DNA of 64,000 nt from Prorocentrum cordatum (GCA_963575745.1 CAUYUJ010004980.1:56152-120151); one strand, 5' to 3'. Shown: positions 9,701 through 19,857, numbered from the stretch's first letter. Made by a program: numbers and translations. The notes: generated by a model from the letters alone, not told the origin.

Positions 9701-10257
9701 GGCCACCGAGGAGTATGGAGGAAGGGAGGAACTGCGAGCACAGGAGGGGGGGGGGGGATGGGATTACTTTCGAGCAGGCAGGATGCCGACGATCGGTGGG
9801 CAGGGGGGCTCTCAGGGGCCGCAGGGGGCATCGGACACCCCCCTGCGGCAGAGCAGCCGACACCCTCGTGGCAGCTACGCGATAGGGGGGGGGGGGCGCA
9901 CAAGGAGGTGGAGGGTGGGGGGAAGGCTTCTTAGGAGGAGGCTGCTTCTTAGAGGGCGCCGGGCTTACGTCTATAGAGAAGGCCCGCGCCTTCTAAGGAG
10001 CCCTCCCGCCTCTGCGCGCGGCCGAACGATAGGGGGGGGGCACGCTGGGCCACCGACTTCGGGGGCCCTGGCTTCCTCATCGGGCGTTGCGTCATCGAGG
10101 CGCATTTTTACACATACAGTCCAAAACCCTAATAAGGACGCGCGGTAAGGACGCAAGACCCTTGGAAGCCGAAGTTGGGATTTTGGGGGGCGGCGGGCGA
10201 CGAAAACCTCAACGACGCAAGAGCAAGGAAGAGCAAGGACGCAAGGGACCCTGAGCA

Positions 10258-10443
10258 AAGTACCTGGTTTAGTGATTTGTACCGGGGGCGCCCCCCCGTC
10301 CCATTTCCACGAACTGGAACTGCCGTCACCCGAAAAACACTAATTACGGCAAACCTGGTTTAGTGAATCTGGCCAATTGAGGGGCCCCAGGGCCCTAGCA
10401 CTAACCGGGTCCCCTTACCCGGGGTCCTGGCTATACCCGAAAA
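10258..10443 (+). mobile_element. M element, copy 1
   Basis: Near-identical to 22956-23161: TGATTTGTACCGGGG, TCCCATTTCCAC, ACCTGGTTTAGTGAATCTGG, GGTCCTGGCTATACCCGA. The left end is not intact. Confidence 0.8.
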
Positions 10444-10449
10444 ACACAT

Positions 10450-10990
10450 GTTTACACATATCTCATATGAAGACATCGTGCACCAAATGCATCGAGACAG
10501 GAAGCACGTGTAGGCAAGCTGTTCAGGGAACGCTGCTGTTTCTTTATTGCTGTCAGAGGTGTGCTCGTCGAAGGCAGAGTGCCCTCGTCGAAGGCCCCCC
10601 ACCCATCGCCGTATGCGTCCCCTGTCTGCGCGCCGCCCCGAGCTCGGAGAGCAGGAACACGATCAATGGCACGCCGGTCGGACGAACCCACCTGAGCTTC
10701 ACGGCCTCACTAAGCACAAGGTTTATTTTTCTCGTACGCGAAGCGAACGAGCACCAGGAAGCTAGAAGCACATGGCTGGAAGCACATGCAGACCTTACAA
10801 CGGCCCCTCGCTCGATGCACATGCGGAGGGCCGGCGTACCGTCCACACGAGGCCACAACGCTAGAAATACCTGTGACCACACGAATTATCAATTTCTCGC
10901 CAAGGCCGGCCGCGTCATGCGCATCCAACTTGCTGGTACGACGAGCGAACGCATAACACGTGCAACTTGAAAGAGGACGCGTGGGTCACT
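10450..10990. other. No recognised gene (inside eS28 intron)
   Basis: Unique-looking sequence, open in several frames, including a minus frame GVPLIVFLLSELG. No support for coding. Confidence 0.4.
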
Positions 10991-11011
10991 GATACTCGGG
11001 GGAGCGCAGAC

Positions 11012-11183
11012 ATGGATTGGCGATTGGATTTGGCGCGCGGTCGCCAAATCCATGGATTGGGGGAGGTGCCCTCCCCAACATGCCGGTGCCGCTTCGTTCG
11101 GCGGCGGAAATCCGCGATTTCCCATGGAAACGGGGCCCGTCTCTAATCCACGCCCCCTTTATCCATGTTTGCGATCGCCTGAT
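11012..11183 (+). repeat. N repeat, copy 1
   Basis: Nearly identical to 33786-33958: GATTTGGCGCGC.GTCGCC, GGGGGAGGTGCCCTCCCC, CCGCGATTTCCCATGGAAAC, TGCGATCGCCTGA. It has internal palindromes and nearly abuts the eS28 donor. Confidence 0.85.
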
Positions 11184-11209
11184 GATGCTCCGTATCCCTC
11201 CCGGAGAGC

Positions 11210-11264
11210 CGGTGCGGCCCAAGATCTTCTCCACCTTCGCGAGCTTCGGGGCGTTGGAATCCAT
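11210..11264 (-). CDS. RPS28: 40S ribosomal protein eS28 (RPS28), exon 1 (start)
   Basis: The first exon starts with ATG at 11264 and reads MDSNAPKLAKVEKILGRT plus one base, matching the conserved eS28 N-terminus (KLA.V.K.LGRTG). The next bases on the minus strand are GCTCTC, so the intron has a GC donor; its partner AG lies at 8092-8093. The resulting 3,118-nt GC-AG intron restores the family motif LGRTGSRGG across the junction. Reading through instead gives SPGG and then non-homologous sequence. Just upstream of the ATG the minus strand reads TGCTGCTCAAG, which resembles the 3' end of the dinoflagellate spliced leader (GGCTCAAG). This may be a relic of mRNA recycling, but the match is short. 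Confidence 0.93.
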
Positions 11265-11361
11265 ATCTGATGCGGGCCCCGTCTCTTGAGCAGCACGACC
11301 GCAGCGCTGAGCCTGGAGCCAGAACGGCCATGGACGGAGTAGGGGAACAACGTACTACACG

Positions 11362-11490
11362 AACATAAACTTTCGGGGATCAGCGCAGGTTTCCTGGTTT
11401 TGCGCTGGATCCCCCTCTTTGGCAGTTGGCGCGCGCCAGGGGCGGCGCTGCCGGCGCCGCCAGGGGGGCTCAAGCGCGAAGAGCGTCCAA
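11362..11490 (+). mobile_element. C-family hairpin fragment
   Basis: AACATAAACTTTCGGGGATC, GCGCTGGATCCCCCTC and GGCGCGCGCCAGGGGCGGCG keep the family core; the right arm is eroded. Confidence 0.7.
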
Positions 11491-11871
11491 AAACCTCCAG
11501 CCTCGAACCTCGAACCTGGATCCGTCGACGACCCGACATGCGAGCTTCGCGGAAGTAATTCGGTGATGCAGTGTCGGATCTTGCCGCAAGCGTCTGGACT
11601 ACCCTGGGCCCAAAGGAAGTCGGATCCGCGGTGATCTGGATCTGCAGACCAATGCTGATTCTACGTGGAATGGGTTACCCGCGTCGGAATGGAGGTGCAG
11701 GCATCTGGGGCTCGAGGTGAACATGTTTCGGGTCTGCGGGAGAAAACACGTACAATCTCAGACTCTCGGGCGGCAGCCAGCTCCCTGACTGCGCGTAGTG
11801 TTCGAAACAGCGACCTGCTTCCAGTACGCTGGAACCGAACCGGTACACTCGCCTTGCCAACAATCCAATAT

Positions 11872-12040
11872 CGGGAGCGGCCAAGAGGGGGGTGTCCAAG
11901 AGGGGGGGGTGCAAATCATGACCAGCGGCATGTGCGCGGCCCAGCGGGGGGGCCAGGGACGTAATGAAATAAGAAGAGGCGCCATGAAATCTGGGGAAAT
12001 ATCATGGCCCACGCCATGATATCCACACACCCCTAGTCAT
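11872..12040 (+). repeat. G repeat, copy 2
   Basis: GGAGCGGCCAAGAGGGGGGT through GGAAATATCATGGCCCACGC to CATGATATC; intact relative to copy 1 and nearly identical to copy 3 (29009-29162). Confidence 0.85.
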
Positions 12041-12129
12041 CACCCCCCTTTTTCCGCCCCCGACAATATTGCCCGTTCGAGAAGCCTTGCCGACCCAGGC
12101 TTGTCGGAGAAGCCCCGCCGAGTCCCACA

Positions 12130-12180
12130 CTCGCGCAAGGAGGAGGAGGAGGAGGAGGCGGAGGAGGAGGAGCAGGAGGA
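12130..12180 (+). repeat. GAG microsatellite
   Basis: Short GAG/GCG run. Confidence 0.9.
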
Positions 12181-12304
12181 GGTGGTAGCGCGGCAACGAC
12201 GCACACCACTCTGAAGTTCCTGGGCTGGCGCGACGAAGCAGGGCGGAGCCAGCGACAGAGCGAACGGCGGGCGGAGAGCCACTGGACACCCAGCGGAACT
12301 CACC

Positions 12305-13390
12305 GCGTACATACACAAGCATACAGGCAGACAAGCACAGATACACAAAGACAGGACGCACACACAAACCTGCAGACATTGCGCGCGCACGCACGCACGG
12401 ATATGCTCACGCACGCACGCGCGCACGCACAAATACACACACGCACGCACTTTTTGGCGCCACGGCCTCGCGCGCAGCGTCGAGGCGTAGAAAGTCAGAA
12501 CACACCCGCACACGCGCGCAAACACGTTCACATTCACATTCACATTCACACACACAACACAACACACAACACAACACACACACAACACAACACTCAACAC
12601 ACAATGCAACACACAACACACGACACAACACACAACACAACACAATACACAACACAACACAGCAACACACAACACAACACACCACAACACACAAACCATC
12701 ACAACACAACACACCACAACAAACCAAAACACAGCACAGCACAACACAACCAACACACGCAGAGAGACACACACACACAGAGACGCACACACACATCCTC
12801 ACCCACACGCACACGCACACGCACACGCACACACACCAAACCACACCACACCACACCGCACCGCACCACACTACGCCACACCGCACTACAACACAACACA
12901 ACACAACACACAATACACAATCCACAACATACAACACACAATCCAGAACCCATAACACACAACACGCAATACACAACACAAACCACAACACAAAACACAA
13001 CACAGCAACACAACACACAACATACCACACAACACGCAACACACCACACACCAACACAACACACCACAACACACCACACAAGACATGAACACAACAACAC
13101 ACAACATAATACACCACAACACAACAACACACAACACAACACAGCCAACACACACACACAAACACACACAGACACACACGCACACGCACGCACACACACA
13201 CGCACGGACACACACGAGCCCGCACACACAGACAGACAGAAGGACAGACAAGCATACATACACACAGACACGCACACACACACACACGCGCTCGCATACA
13301 CAACTACAAACACCCGCAACATCACTCGCGTACTTCCAACCGCACACACTACAAACACACACACGCGCTGTCACGCACACTGCATGTACT
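12305..13390 (+). repeat. ACACA-rich low-complexity block, 1.1 kb
   Basis: Interleaved ACACAACACA, ACACCACA and ACGCACGC motifs. The minus strand reads as Cys/Val-rich frames (CVCV) and the plus strand as His/Thr-rich frames; both are artefacts of the repeat. Confidence 0.95.
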
Positions 13391-13404
13391 TCGTGACATA
13401 ACAA

Positions 13405-13473
13405 GCTGGTGACCTGAGCGCCCACGGTTATCAATGCTTCAGCCGCCGCCCTAACTGAGCTACAAGCTCGGCG
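13405..13473 (-). other. tRNA-like fragment (A-box only)
   Basis: The minus strand reads GAGCTTGTAGCTCAGTTAGG with a good A-box (TAGCTCAGTTAGG) and a foldable D-arm. The anticodon stem does not pair and there is no GGTTCGAATCC B-box, so this is at most a tRNA pseudogene or tRNA-derived repeat. Confidence 0.3.
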
Positions 13474-14444
13474 CGGGCCAGGCCGAGCCCTCACACTAAA
13501 GCAACCAATGTGCACCACGCACACTTTCTCCTTCCCTGCGCCAGGGAGGTCCAACTGGCAACTAGTGAACTAGTGGTAACACCAACAACGAGACGTGGCA
13601 AGTCAAGCATCCACCCTAGCGAAAGCGTGGCAGAAACCGAAGAACCCAACACGAGGCGGGGCACCATGTATGCACGCACACAACGCGGGGGGGGGGGGGG
13701 GTAGAACCAATGACGGGAGACAACCATTTCCATCCATCGACCCAAGCTCCAAGAACCTATTGGACGTTAACGATGTTGGGCTTCGCTCTTAGAAGAACAA
13801 TCGTGTCGCGTGGGACAATCCCCCAAACATGACGCCCGACGTACTCAACGCTATCCCCATATTCTTCCAAAAGGCAATTCCGCCTGAGACATCAATTCGC
13901 TTCGGTGATCCGTTCCAACTGCAATCGCAAGATGCGGAACCCCATATTCCGCCACACACACAACACACACACACACTGCAAGGTGTGGCAACCCCACCTG
14001 CGTTCGACTGCAATCCCGACATGGCTCCTCCACCCCAGCAGCCTCCTAGTGATCTCAATTATCATCCTTCTTTGCTTTTCTCTCGGCTTCTCTATCGCAT
14101 TCCTCCTCCTCCTTCTCCTTCTCGGTTCTGACTTCGTACTCCTCTGTGTTCCCATCTTCTGCGATGCTTGTGCGATGTTTTTTTCTTACGCGATGCTTAC
14201 GCACTATTTGAGCCTCGACACAGACGTACCACTTTTATGGGCCGCACTATCAACCTCGCGATCCATCCCTATCGACCTCACTGCCTATCGATGTCGAATA
14301 TATCTGCCGATCTCACTCTCTACACGTCGGCACAACCACTATCTATCCATCGGCACAACCATCGGGACAGCCAGCGCATTAGTCGTGGCAATTTAACCAA
14401 CATCTCGAAGCACCGAACGCGCCGAACGCGTTTTTCGGCCGGGA

Positions 14445-14660
14445 TCCATCGGGACAACCATGGGGACAACCATGGGGACAACCATGGGGACAACCATTGG
14501 GACAACCATGGGGATAATCATCGGGAAACCATCGGGACAACCATCGGGACAACCATCGAGACAACCGTCGGGACAACTATCGGGACAACCATCTGGACAA
14601 CCACGAGACAACGATCGGGACATCCACAAGATAACCACAAGACAACCGCGGGTCAGATCC
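14445..14660 (+). repeat. 12-bp minisatellite
   Basis: ATGGGGACAACC then ATCGGGACAACC repeats with a 12-bp period; it gives MGTT / SGQP periodic frames that I do not call a gene. Confidence 0.9.
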
Positions 14661-14959
14661 GCCAACAGGCGGAGGAGAGTTTTTTGCTCTGACTCGCCCT
14701 GGCAACGGCAGGATTACTCTTTTCACAAGCGCATGCAGCTTCCCCTCGCCAGCCCGCACGGCAAGACAACGAAACCCAAACTACTTTCCTGGTCGGGGGC
14801 CTCCGTTTCACTTCAATCTCACCCCCAGCATCATCTGACTACAATACACGAAGGACGACAAATACACCCACACTCAAAGGACATACTCACACAGTACAGT
14901 ATGCCTTGCTCGCCCTCTCCTCCTTCTCAAGCCCTTCGTCCTCCTCATGCCTCCCCTCC

Positions 14960-15035
14960 TCCTGTCTCTTCTCCCCCTCCTCCTCCTCCTTCTCCCTTTC
15001 CCTCCTCCTCCTCCTCCTCCTCCTCATCCTACTCC
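14960..15035 (+). repeat. TCC microsatellite
   Basis: Pure to interrupted TCC. Confidence 0.9.
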
Positions 15036-15099
15036 TGGTGCTTCTCCTGCGCATCCTCCTCCATTCCTTTTCCTTATACATAACTTCTCCCTTTCGCAC

Positions 15100-16115
15100 C
15101 CCGAGGCCTGTTTTTAGGGCGGGCTGGGCGTTTCGCCTGAGACTTCCTTTCCATGTATGGCCCTGAAGCTTCAAAGGTGGCAATAGCTTCACGGATTCAA
15201 GGCGGGTGGTTTTCAAACTGTGGCTCTCATTTTAGCGCCGCGCACATTCGTTCTAAACTTCGCAAGGATTTCACGGATTGAGGGCGGGTCGTTTTCAACA
15301 TGTGGCTCTCGCTTTGGCGCCGCGCACACTCGATTTAAACTTGTGCCAGAGCTTCACGGGTTGAGGGCGGGTCTTTTTCAAAATGTGGTTCTCGCATTAG
15401 CGCCGCGCACATTCGTTGCAAACAATAAATGGCAAGAGTTCCACGGATTGGGGGTAGTTCCTTATCAATCTGTGGCTCTTGCCTTAGCTCCGCGCGCATG
15501 TTCTTATATAAAAAATGGTTGCAATAATTTCATGGATTGCGCCCGGGTGATTTTCAACATGTGGCTCTCGCTTTAGCGCCGCGCACATTCGCTTTAAACT
15601 TGTGCAAGGCCTTCGCGGATTGATGGATTGATGGCGGGTCTTTTTCAAAATGTGGCTCTCGCATTAGCGCCGCGCACATTCGCTCTAACATTGTGCAAGA
15701 GCTTCACGGATTGAGGGCGGCTCCTTATCAAACTGTGGCTCTTGCACTAGCGCCGCGCACGTTCCTTTTGAATATGTGTAAGAGTTTCACGGGTTCCCAC
15801 GACCAACATCAACGTAGCATAACCGGTGTTTGGACATATTCAGGAGTATGAGGGTGTCACCATTACGTTTATTCGCGGTGTTGGAGTCCCACGCATGGCG
15901 TTCTGGCACGATTCAGGATCGTCAAGACGCAACAATCAGCTTGACCCGTGGCGTTAGAGTCCCGAGAATCATGTTTTGGTTTGCTTCAAGGTCTTTAAGC
16001 GGTGCCTTCCAACGGGGCAGTTCCTTCCGTGCCGATGAACCGTAGGGGCCTATGAAGAGGGAGCTTGAAGGGAGGGTTCATTCCAACATCGTTCATGATT
16101 CTTGGATTTACACTG
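15100..16115 (+). repeat. Composite repeat J, copy 1
   Basis: A leader (GGCGTTTCGCCTGAGACTTC) is followed by about seven ~83-bp units (CATGTGGCTCTCGCTTTAGC, GCCGCGCACATTCG, GAGCTTCACGGATTGA). A second repeat follows (GGCGTTAGAGTCCCGAGAAT, CACGATTCAGGATCGTCAAG), then a tail ending TTCATGATTCTTGGATTTAC. The same order recurs at 24130-24800. Confidence 0.85.
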
Positions 16116-16116
16116 G

Positions 16117-16166
16117 TCCTCCTCCTCCTCCTCCTCCTCCTCCTCCTCCTCCTCCTCCTCCTCCTC
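16117..16166 (+). repeat. CTC microsatellite
   Basis: Pure CTC run. Confidence 0.95.
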
Positions 16167-16187
16167 GTGGTGGCCTTGAAGGACCGT

Positions 16188-16651
16188 TCAATCTCGATCG
16201 CCCTGCTGGGGCCGTCGGGCCGCTCCGAGCCTCTGGCACGCGGTCTTGAGGGCGCGCCTCACGCGGAGGGCTGACCTCCCCCTGACGGCGCGTGGCGAAC
16301 TCGGAGCGGATCTGACTCTGGCTGCGAAGGGGGCGCCCTGCGTCGTGGCGGCCCAAGTCGTGGAGGAATTGGGAGGCTGACGTGCTGGGCCCCACGGCTG
16401 CAAGGCGCGCAGGTCGGCGGCGGTGCCGAGCCGCGCTGGAGGCGGCTGCGCGCTCGGTCCGAACCCCCAGCGCTGGCCGCGAGGCTGCGCGGATGCTCCG
16501 CTGAGGTTCGGCATCGCTGCCGCGGGCGGGCTGCCGAGGTCCCATCTCGGCGGCGGCGGCCCCTGGTGCATGGCCGACCTGGAGGCCCACCTCGGCGTCT
16601 CGCGTTCTGGCCGGCCCTCGGATAGCGTCGACTTCCTGCTCGCGGAGCTGG
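16188..16651 (-). CDS. Possible coding segment downstream of the Ala-rich exon
   Basis: Two minus-strand frames are open. One gives AAEKNNQLREQEVDAIRG and then an Arg/Ala/Pro-rich run; the other ends in ALKTACQRLGAARRPQQGDR and a stop just before the CTC repeat at 16119. Both have about 75-80 percent G/C third positions. I cannot choose between them. The segment probably belongs to the same minus-strand gene as 16652-17112, joined by a short intron, but that is inference. Confidence 0.3.
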
Positions 16652-17112
16652 TTATTTTTCTCGGCGGCGCAGGCGGAATGCGTGGTGCTCCGGGCGGAGG
16701 CTGCAGCTTTCGTTCCCCACGCCAGCCTGCAAGCTGCCGCCGCGAGCGCTTTTGGCGACGCGTTCGAGCGTCGCGCCCAGGAGCGGGTCATCGTCTTCGA
16801 GAGCAGGGTCTTGGGTGGGGCCGACAGCGGTATCACAAGCGGTGACATCAGTGGTACCATCAGCGGTGTCACCCAACGGTGCCGACAGCTTCGTCGTACA
16901 ATGCACGCCCACGTCAACTCCCTCACGGCGGGACTTGCCCCCCCTAAAGGGGCAGCCGGCGTCTCGTGGGCTTCTTTCTGCCCGTGCAATCGTACCTGTT
17001 CCTGCTGGCGCTGCCGAGGCTGCCAGGGCGGCTACGGCTCGTATCGGGGCCAAGCAATTTTCCCAGGCCGCCGCAGCCGAGGCGGCGAGGTCCGCGAAGG
17101 CGGTGACATGGG
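16652..17112 (-). CDS. Unrecognised Ala-rich protein, C-terminal exon candidate
   Basis: The minus strand gives 152 residues after a CAG acceptor preceded by a T-rich tract, ending in TAA at 16652. The codons are strongly GNN/NNC-biased. Sequence runs HVTAFADLAASAAAAWENC, then an acidic stretch PALEDDDPLLGATLERVAKS. No domain is recognised. An upstream exon candidate lies at 17231-17322, with a GT-AG intron of 118 nt between them in compatible phase. Other minus frames are also open through 16188-16650, so the true 3' end could lie there. Opposite-strand frames are open as well but are less coding-like. Confidence 0.45.
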
Positions 17113-17230
17113 CTGACATGAAGAACAAGCATGCAGGTGGAAGCGATGGAGGTCATGCAGGGTGGACGTTTTCTGATTCGGCGTGTCGACATCGGGCGGA
17201 GGGGGGGAGGGGGGGGGTCTGGCGCCAGAC

Positions 17231-17322
17231 CTCTGCTCCGTGCGGCTGCTTGCAGAAGTGCGCCCAATGATGGGTGAGGCCCCGCCTGCTCGACAACGGG
17301 CGCCCCAAACAGCCAAGGTCTC
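17231..17322 (-). CDS. Unrecognised Ala-rich protein, upstream exon candidate
   Basis: The minus strand reads RPWLFGAPVVEQAGPHPSLG then ALLQAAARSR, between an AG after a long C-rich tract and a GT donor (AGCAGAG|GTCTGG). Phase 1 at the donor fits the exon at 16652-17112. A second frame (TEETLAVWGARCRAGG...) is also open here and would join in frame to the coding-like segment beyond the long E element at 17428-18606, so frame choice is uncertain. Confidence 0.35.
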
Positions 17323-17427
17323 CTCCGTGGGGGAGGGGGAGGGGGAGGGGTGCGAGGGCCCGCGCCGATCGGCGGACGTTGCTGAAGGGGCGGACGAAGA
17401 AGAAGACAACCACCGGGGGCGGACGTT

Positions 17428-18606
17428 GCTGAAGGGGCCCTGGGACACACAAATAAATACACACATAAAACGATCCCCCATATCTTCCCATGTTTTCTGG
17501 GTCTTTGTCTTCCACCCCACTGCTCATATTTCCCAACCATCCTGTGGTGTTGGGTCCTCGTTTTGAAGAGACAGCGCCCCGCGTTCACTCCTCCTCCCGC
17601 TGCCCCCTCCCTCCTCCCTCCTCCCCCTCCTTGCCTCTGCTCTCTGAACACCTCTCACACGCTTCGTAGCCCCATAGGGAGCTCCACCGAAGACCGCATT
17701 GGGCGGGGGGCGCATGCGGTTCCCCGACCCAGGGCAGCGTTTCGTGTCCCCATAGGGAGCTCCACCGAAGGTACCAGTGAGGGGGGGCGCATGCGGTTCC
17801 CACACCCAGGGCAGCGCTTCGTGGCCCCATAGGGAGCTCCACCGAAGGTCCCAGTGAGGGGGGGCGCATGCGGTTCCCACACCCAGGGCAGCGCTTCGTG
17901 GCCCCATAGGGAGCTCCACCGAAGGTACCAGTGAGGGGGGGCGCATGCGGTTCCCACACCCAGGGCAGCGCTTCGTGGCCCCATAGGGAGCTCCACCGAA
18001 GGTCCCATTGGGGGTGGGCGCATGCGGTTCCCCCTCCCAGGGCAGCGTTTCTTGGCCCCATAGGGAGCCCCACCGAAGGCCCCAGTGGGGGTGGGCGCAT
18101 CCGGTTCCCCCACCCAGGGCAGCGTTTCTTGGCCCCACAGGAAGCCCCACCGAAGGCCCCAGTGGGGGTGGGCGCGTGCGGTTCCCCCACCAGGGCAGCG
18201 TTTCGTGGCCCCATAGGGAGCTCTACCGAAGGCCCCAGTGGGGGTGTTCGCATGAGTCTCCCCTGCCCAGGACAGCGCTTCGCGTCTCTCCCACCCAGGG
18301 CAGCGTTTCGTGGCCCCATAGGGAGCTCCAATGGCGCAGTTCGCATGCGTCTCCCTCGCCCAGGGCAGCGTTTCGTTGCCCCATAGGGAGCTACACCGAA
18401 GGCCCCAGTGGCGGTGTCCACATGCGTCCGCGCCACCAATTTCGGCGCACCCCTCACAAGTTCGTGGCCCCATAGGGGCTCCACCGAAACAGGTACCCAC
18501 AATGCGGTACTCGCAACTGCACATGGTTGGGTCCTTCGTCAGGCTAATTTCAATGTTTCTGGGAATCGTCAATTCATTGTGTCTGTGTGTTTTTCCCCTC
18601 CTGAAT
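17428..18606 (+). mobile_element. Long E element carrying a ~77-bp tandem array, copy 1
   Basis: The left end is a normal E start (TGAAGGGGCCCTGGGACACA) and the right end a normal E finish (GTGTCTGTGTGTTTTTCCCC). In between (17650-18480) are about ten units containing CCCATAGGGAGCTCCACCGA and CCAGGGCAGCG.TTCGTGGC. The other long copy is 44619-45917. Confidence 0.85.
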
Positions 18607-18611
18607 TGCGT

Positions 18612-18790
18612 CTTTCCCCAGGGCAGCCTCGTCTTCTGGCCCGCGAGCTGCGGTGCGGACGGGGCCGACACTCGACCGGGCGACCCGTTGGCTTGGCCCG
18701 CGCGCTCTCTCACTATAACTCCGCGGCGCGCAGAGTCCCTCTGTGTCTCCGATGCTACAGTGAAGCGCGCGGAGACGCCATGGCCCAGAT
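18612..18790 (-). CDS. Exon candidate beyond the long E element
   Basis: The minus strand reads VSARFTVASETQRDSARRG, VIVRERAGQANGSPGRVSAP and SAPQLAGQKTRLPWGKTQF, then CAG followed by GAGGGG, the reversed tip of the E element. If the element is spliced as a GA-AG intron, the frame continues on its far side (17.3-17.4 kb). No homology recognised. It is bounded upstream by the CTC microsatellite. Confidence 0.3.
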
Positions 18791-18792
18791 CG

Positions 18793-19470
18793 CCTCCTCC
18801 TCCACCTCCTCCTTCTCCTCCCTCCCCCTCCTCTTCCTCCTCCTCCTCCTCCGCCGCCGCCGCCGCCGCCTCCTCCTCCTCCTCCTCCTCCTCCGCCTCC
18901 TCCTCCTCCTCCTCCTCCTCCTCCTCCTCCAGCCTCCTCCTCCTCTCCTCTCTCCCGACCTCCTCCTCCTCCTCCTCCACCTCCGCTCGTCCTCCTCCTC
19001 CTCCTCCTCCTCCTCTTCCTCCTCCTCCTTCCTCCTCCCCTCCTCCTTCCTAGTACGCTCCTCCTGCCTCCTCCTCGCTCCTCCTCCACCTACGCCTCCT
19101 CCTCCCTCCTCCTCCTCCTCCTCCTCCTCGCTCCTCCTCCCTCCTCCTCCCTCCCCCCCCCCCTCCTCTGCGTCCTCCCGCCTCAACTCCTCCTCCCTGC
19201 CTTGCCTCCTCCTCCTCCTCCCTCCCCCACCGCCTTCTTCTTCCTCCTCCCCTTCCTCGAGTCTCCTCTCCTCCTCCCTCCGTTCTCCCCTCCTCCATTG
19301 TACCTCGCTCCTTCCTCTCTCGCTCTCACTCCTCCTCCTCCTCCTCCTCCTCCTCCTACCTCCTCCTCCTCCCCCTCCCGCGCCCCTCCCCCTCCTCCTC
19401 CTCCTCCTCCTCCTCCTCTCCAGCTCTCCTCACTCCTATCCCTCCTCCTCGCTCCTCCTCCTCCCGACCC
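18793..19470 (+). repeat. TCC microsatellite, ~680 bp
   Basis: Interrupted TCC/TCG repeats; both strands give long Ser/Leu/Pro or Gly/Arg/Glu frames that are artefacts. Confidence 0.95.
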
Positions 19471-19642
19471 CGAGTGCGCCTGCGGCCGTGCGGGCTGCGG
19501 ACAACGGCGCCGACTGCAAGCAGACGCGACGGCGCGCGGGGGGGGGGGCGCGCCGCAGGGCCCCGCCGGGGGGCCGAGGGCGTCGCTGTCTCGGTGTTCC
19601 CTCCTCGTCGGGTGGTGCTCTTGGTGTTCCTCGTGGGTTTGG

Positions 19643-19857
19643 ACGCCCGAAATGGGTACGGAAAGAATGGGCACTATGCCCAACAACAAATGTTGTCCCA
19701 AGCCAACAGCGGCCGCCGTTGGGCAGGCGGTCTTCTGTCTCGAATGGACACAGGCCGCGGCGGCGTGGACAGCGAATCCTGTTCAAAATGAACAGGAATT
19801 GTTGTTGGGCAGTGTACCCATTCTTTCAGTACCCATTTCGGGCGTCCAGAGTGGGGG
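19643..19857 (+). mobile_element. T element with 19-bp perfect inverted ends
   Basis: GGACGCCCGAAATGGGTAC at 19643 and its exact complement at 19839-19857. A second, diverged copy is at about 61285-61482. No clear target duplication. Confidence 0.85.

Larger units (their letters stand above)
8092..11209 (-). other. eS28 intron, 3.1 kb, GC-AG, repeat-filled
   Basis: The intron separates two exons of a 71-residue protein and is about 14 times longer than the coding sequence. It contains, from low to high coordinate, an A-family MITE with a perfect 8-bp duplication (8164-8322), an F-type repeat (8490-8760), GAG and TAG microsatellite (8760-9700), a second partial F repeat (9890-10020), an M element (10258-10443), unassigned sequence (10450-10990) and an N element (11012-11183) that nearly abuts the donor. 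Confidence 0.85.

Noticed and set aside
9030-9863. Poly-Thr/Tyr frame on the minus strand
   Set aside because: Artefact of the TAG/GTA microsatellite.
13405-13473. Functional tRNA gene on the minus strand
   Set aside because: The A-box and D-arm fit, but the anticodon stem does not pair and there is no B-box; kept only as a tRNA-like fragment.
12379-13554. Long Cys/Val-rich (minus) and His/Thr-rich (plus) frames
   Set aside because: Both are translations of the ACACA-type low-complexity block.
17585-18980. Periodic frames with GGAPYGATKRCPG repeats on the minus strand
   Set aside because: The periodicity equals the ~77-bp tandem unit inside the long E element; unit-to-unit frame shifts and the MITE context argue against a protein.
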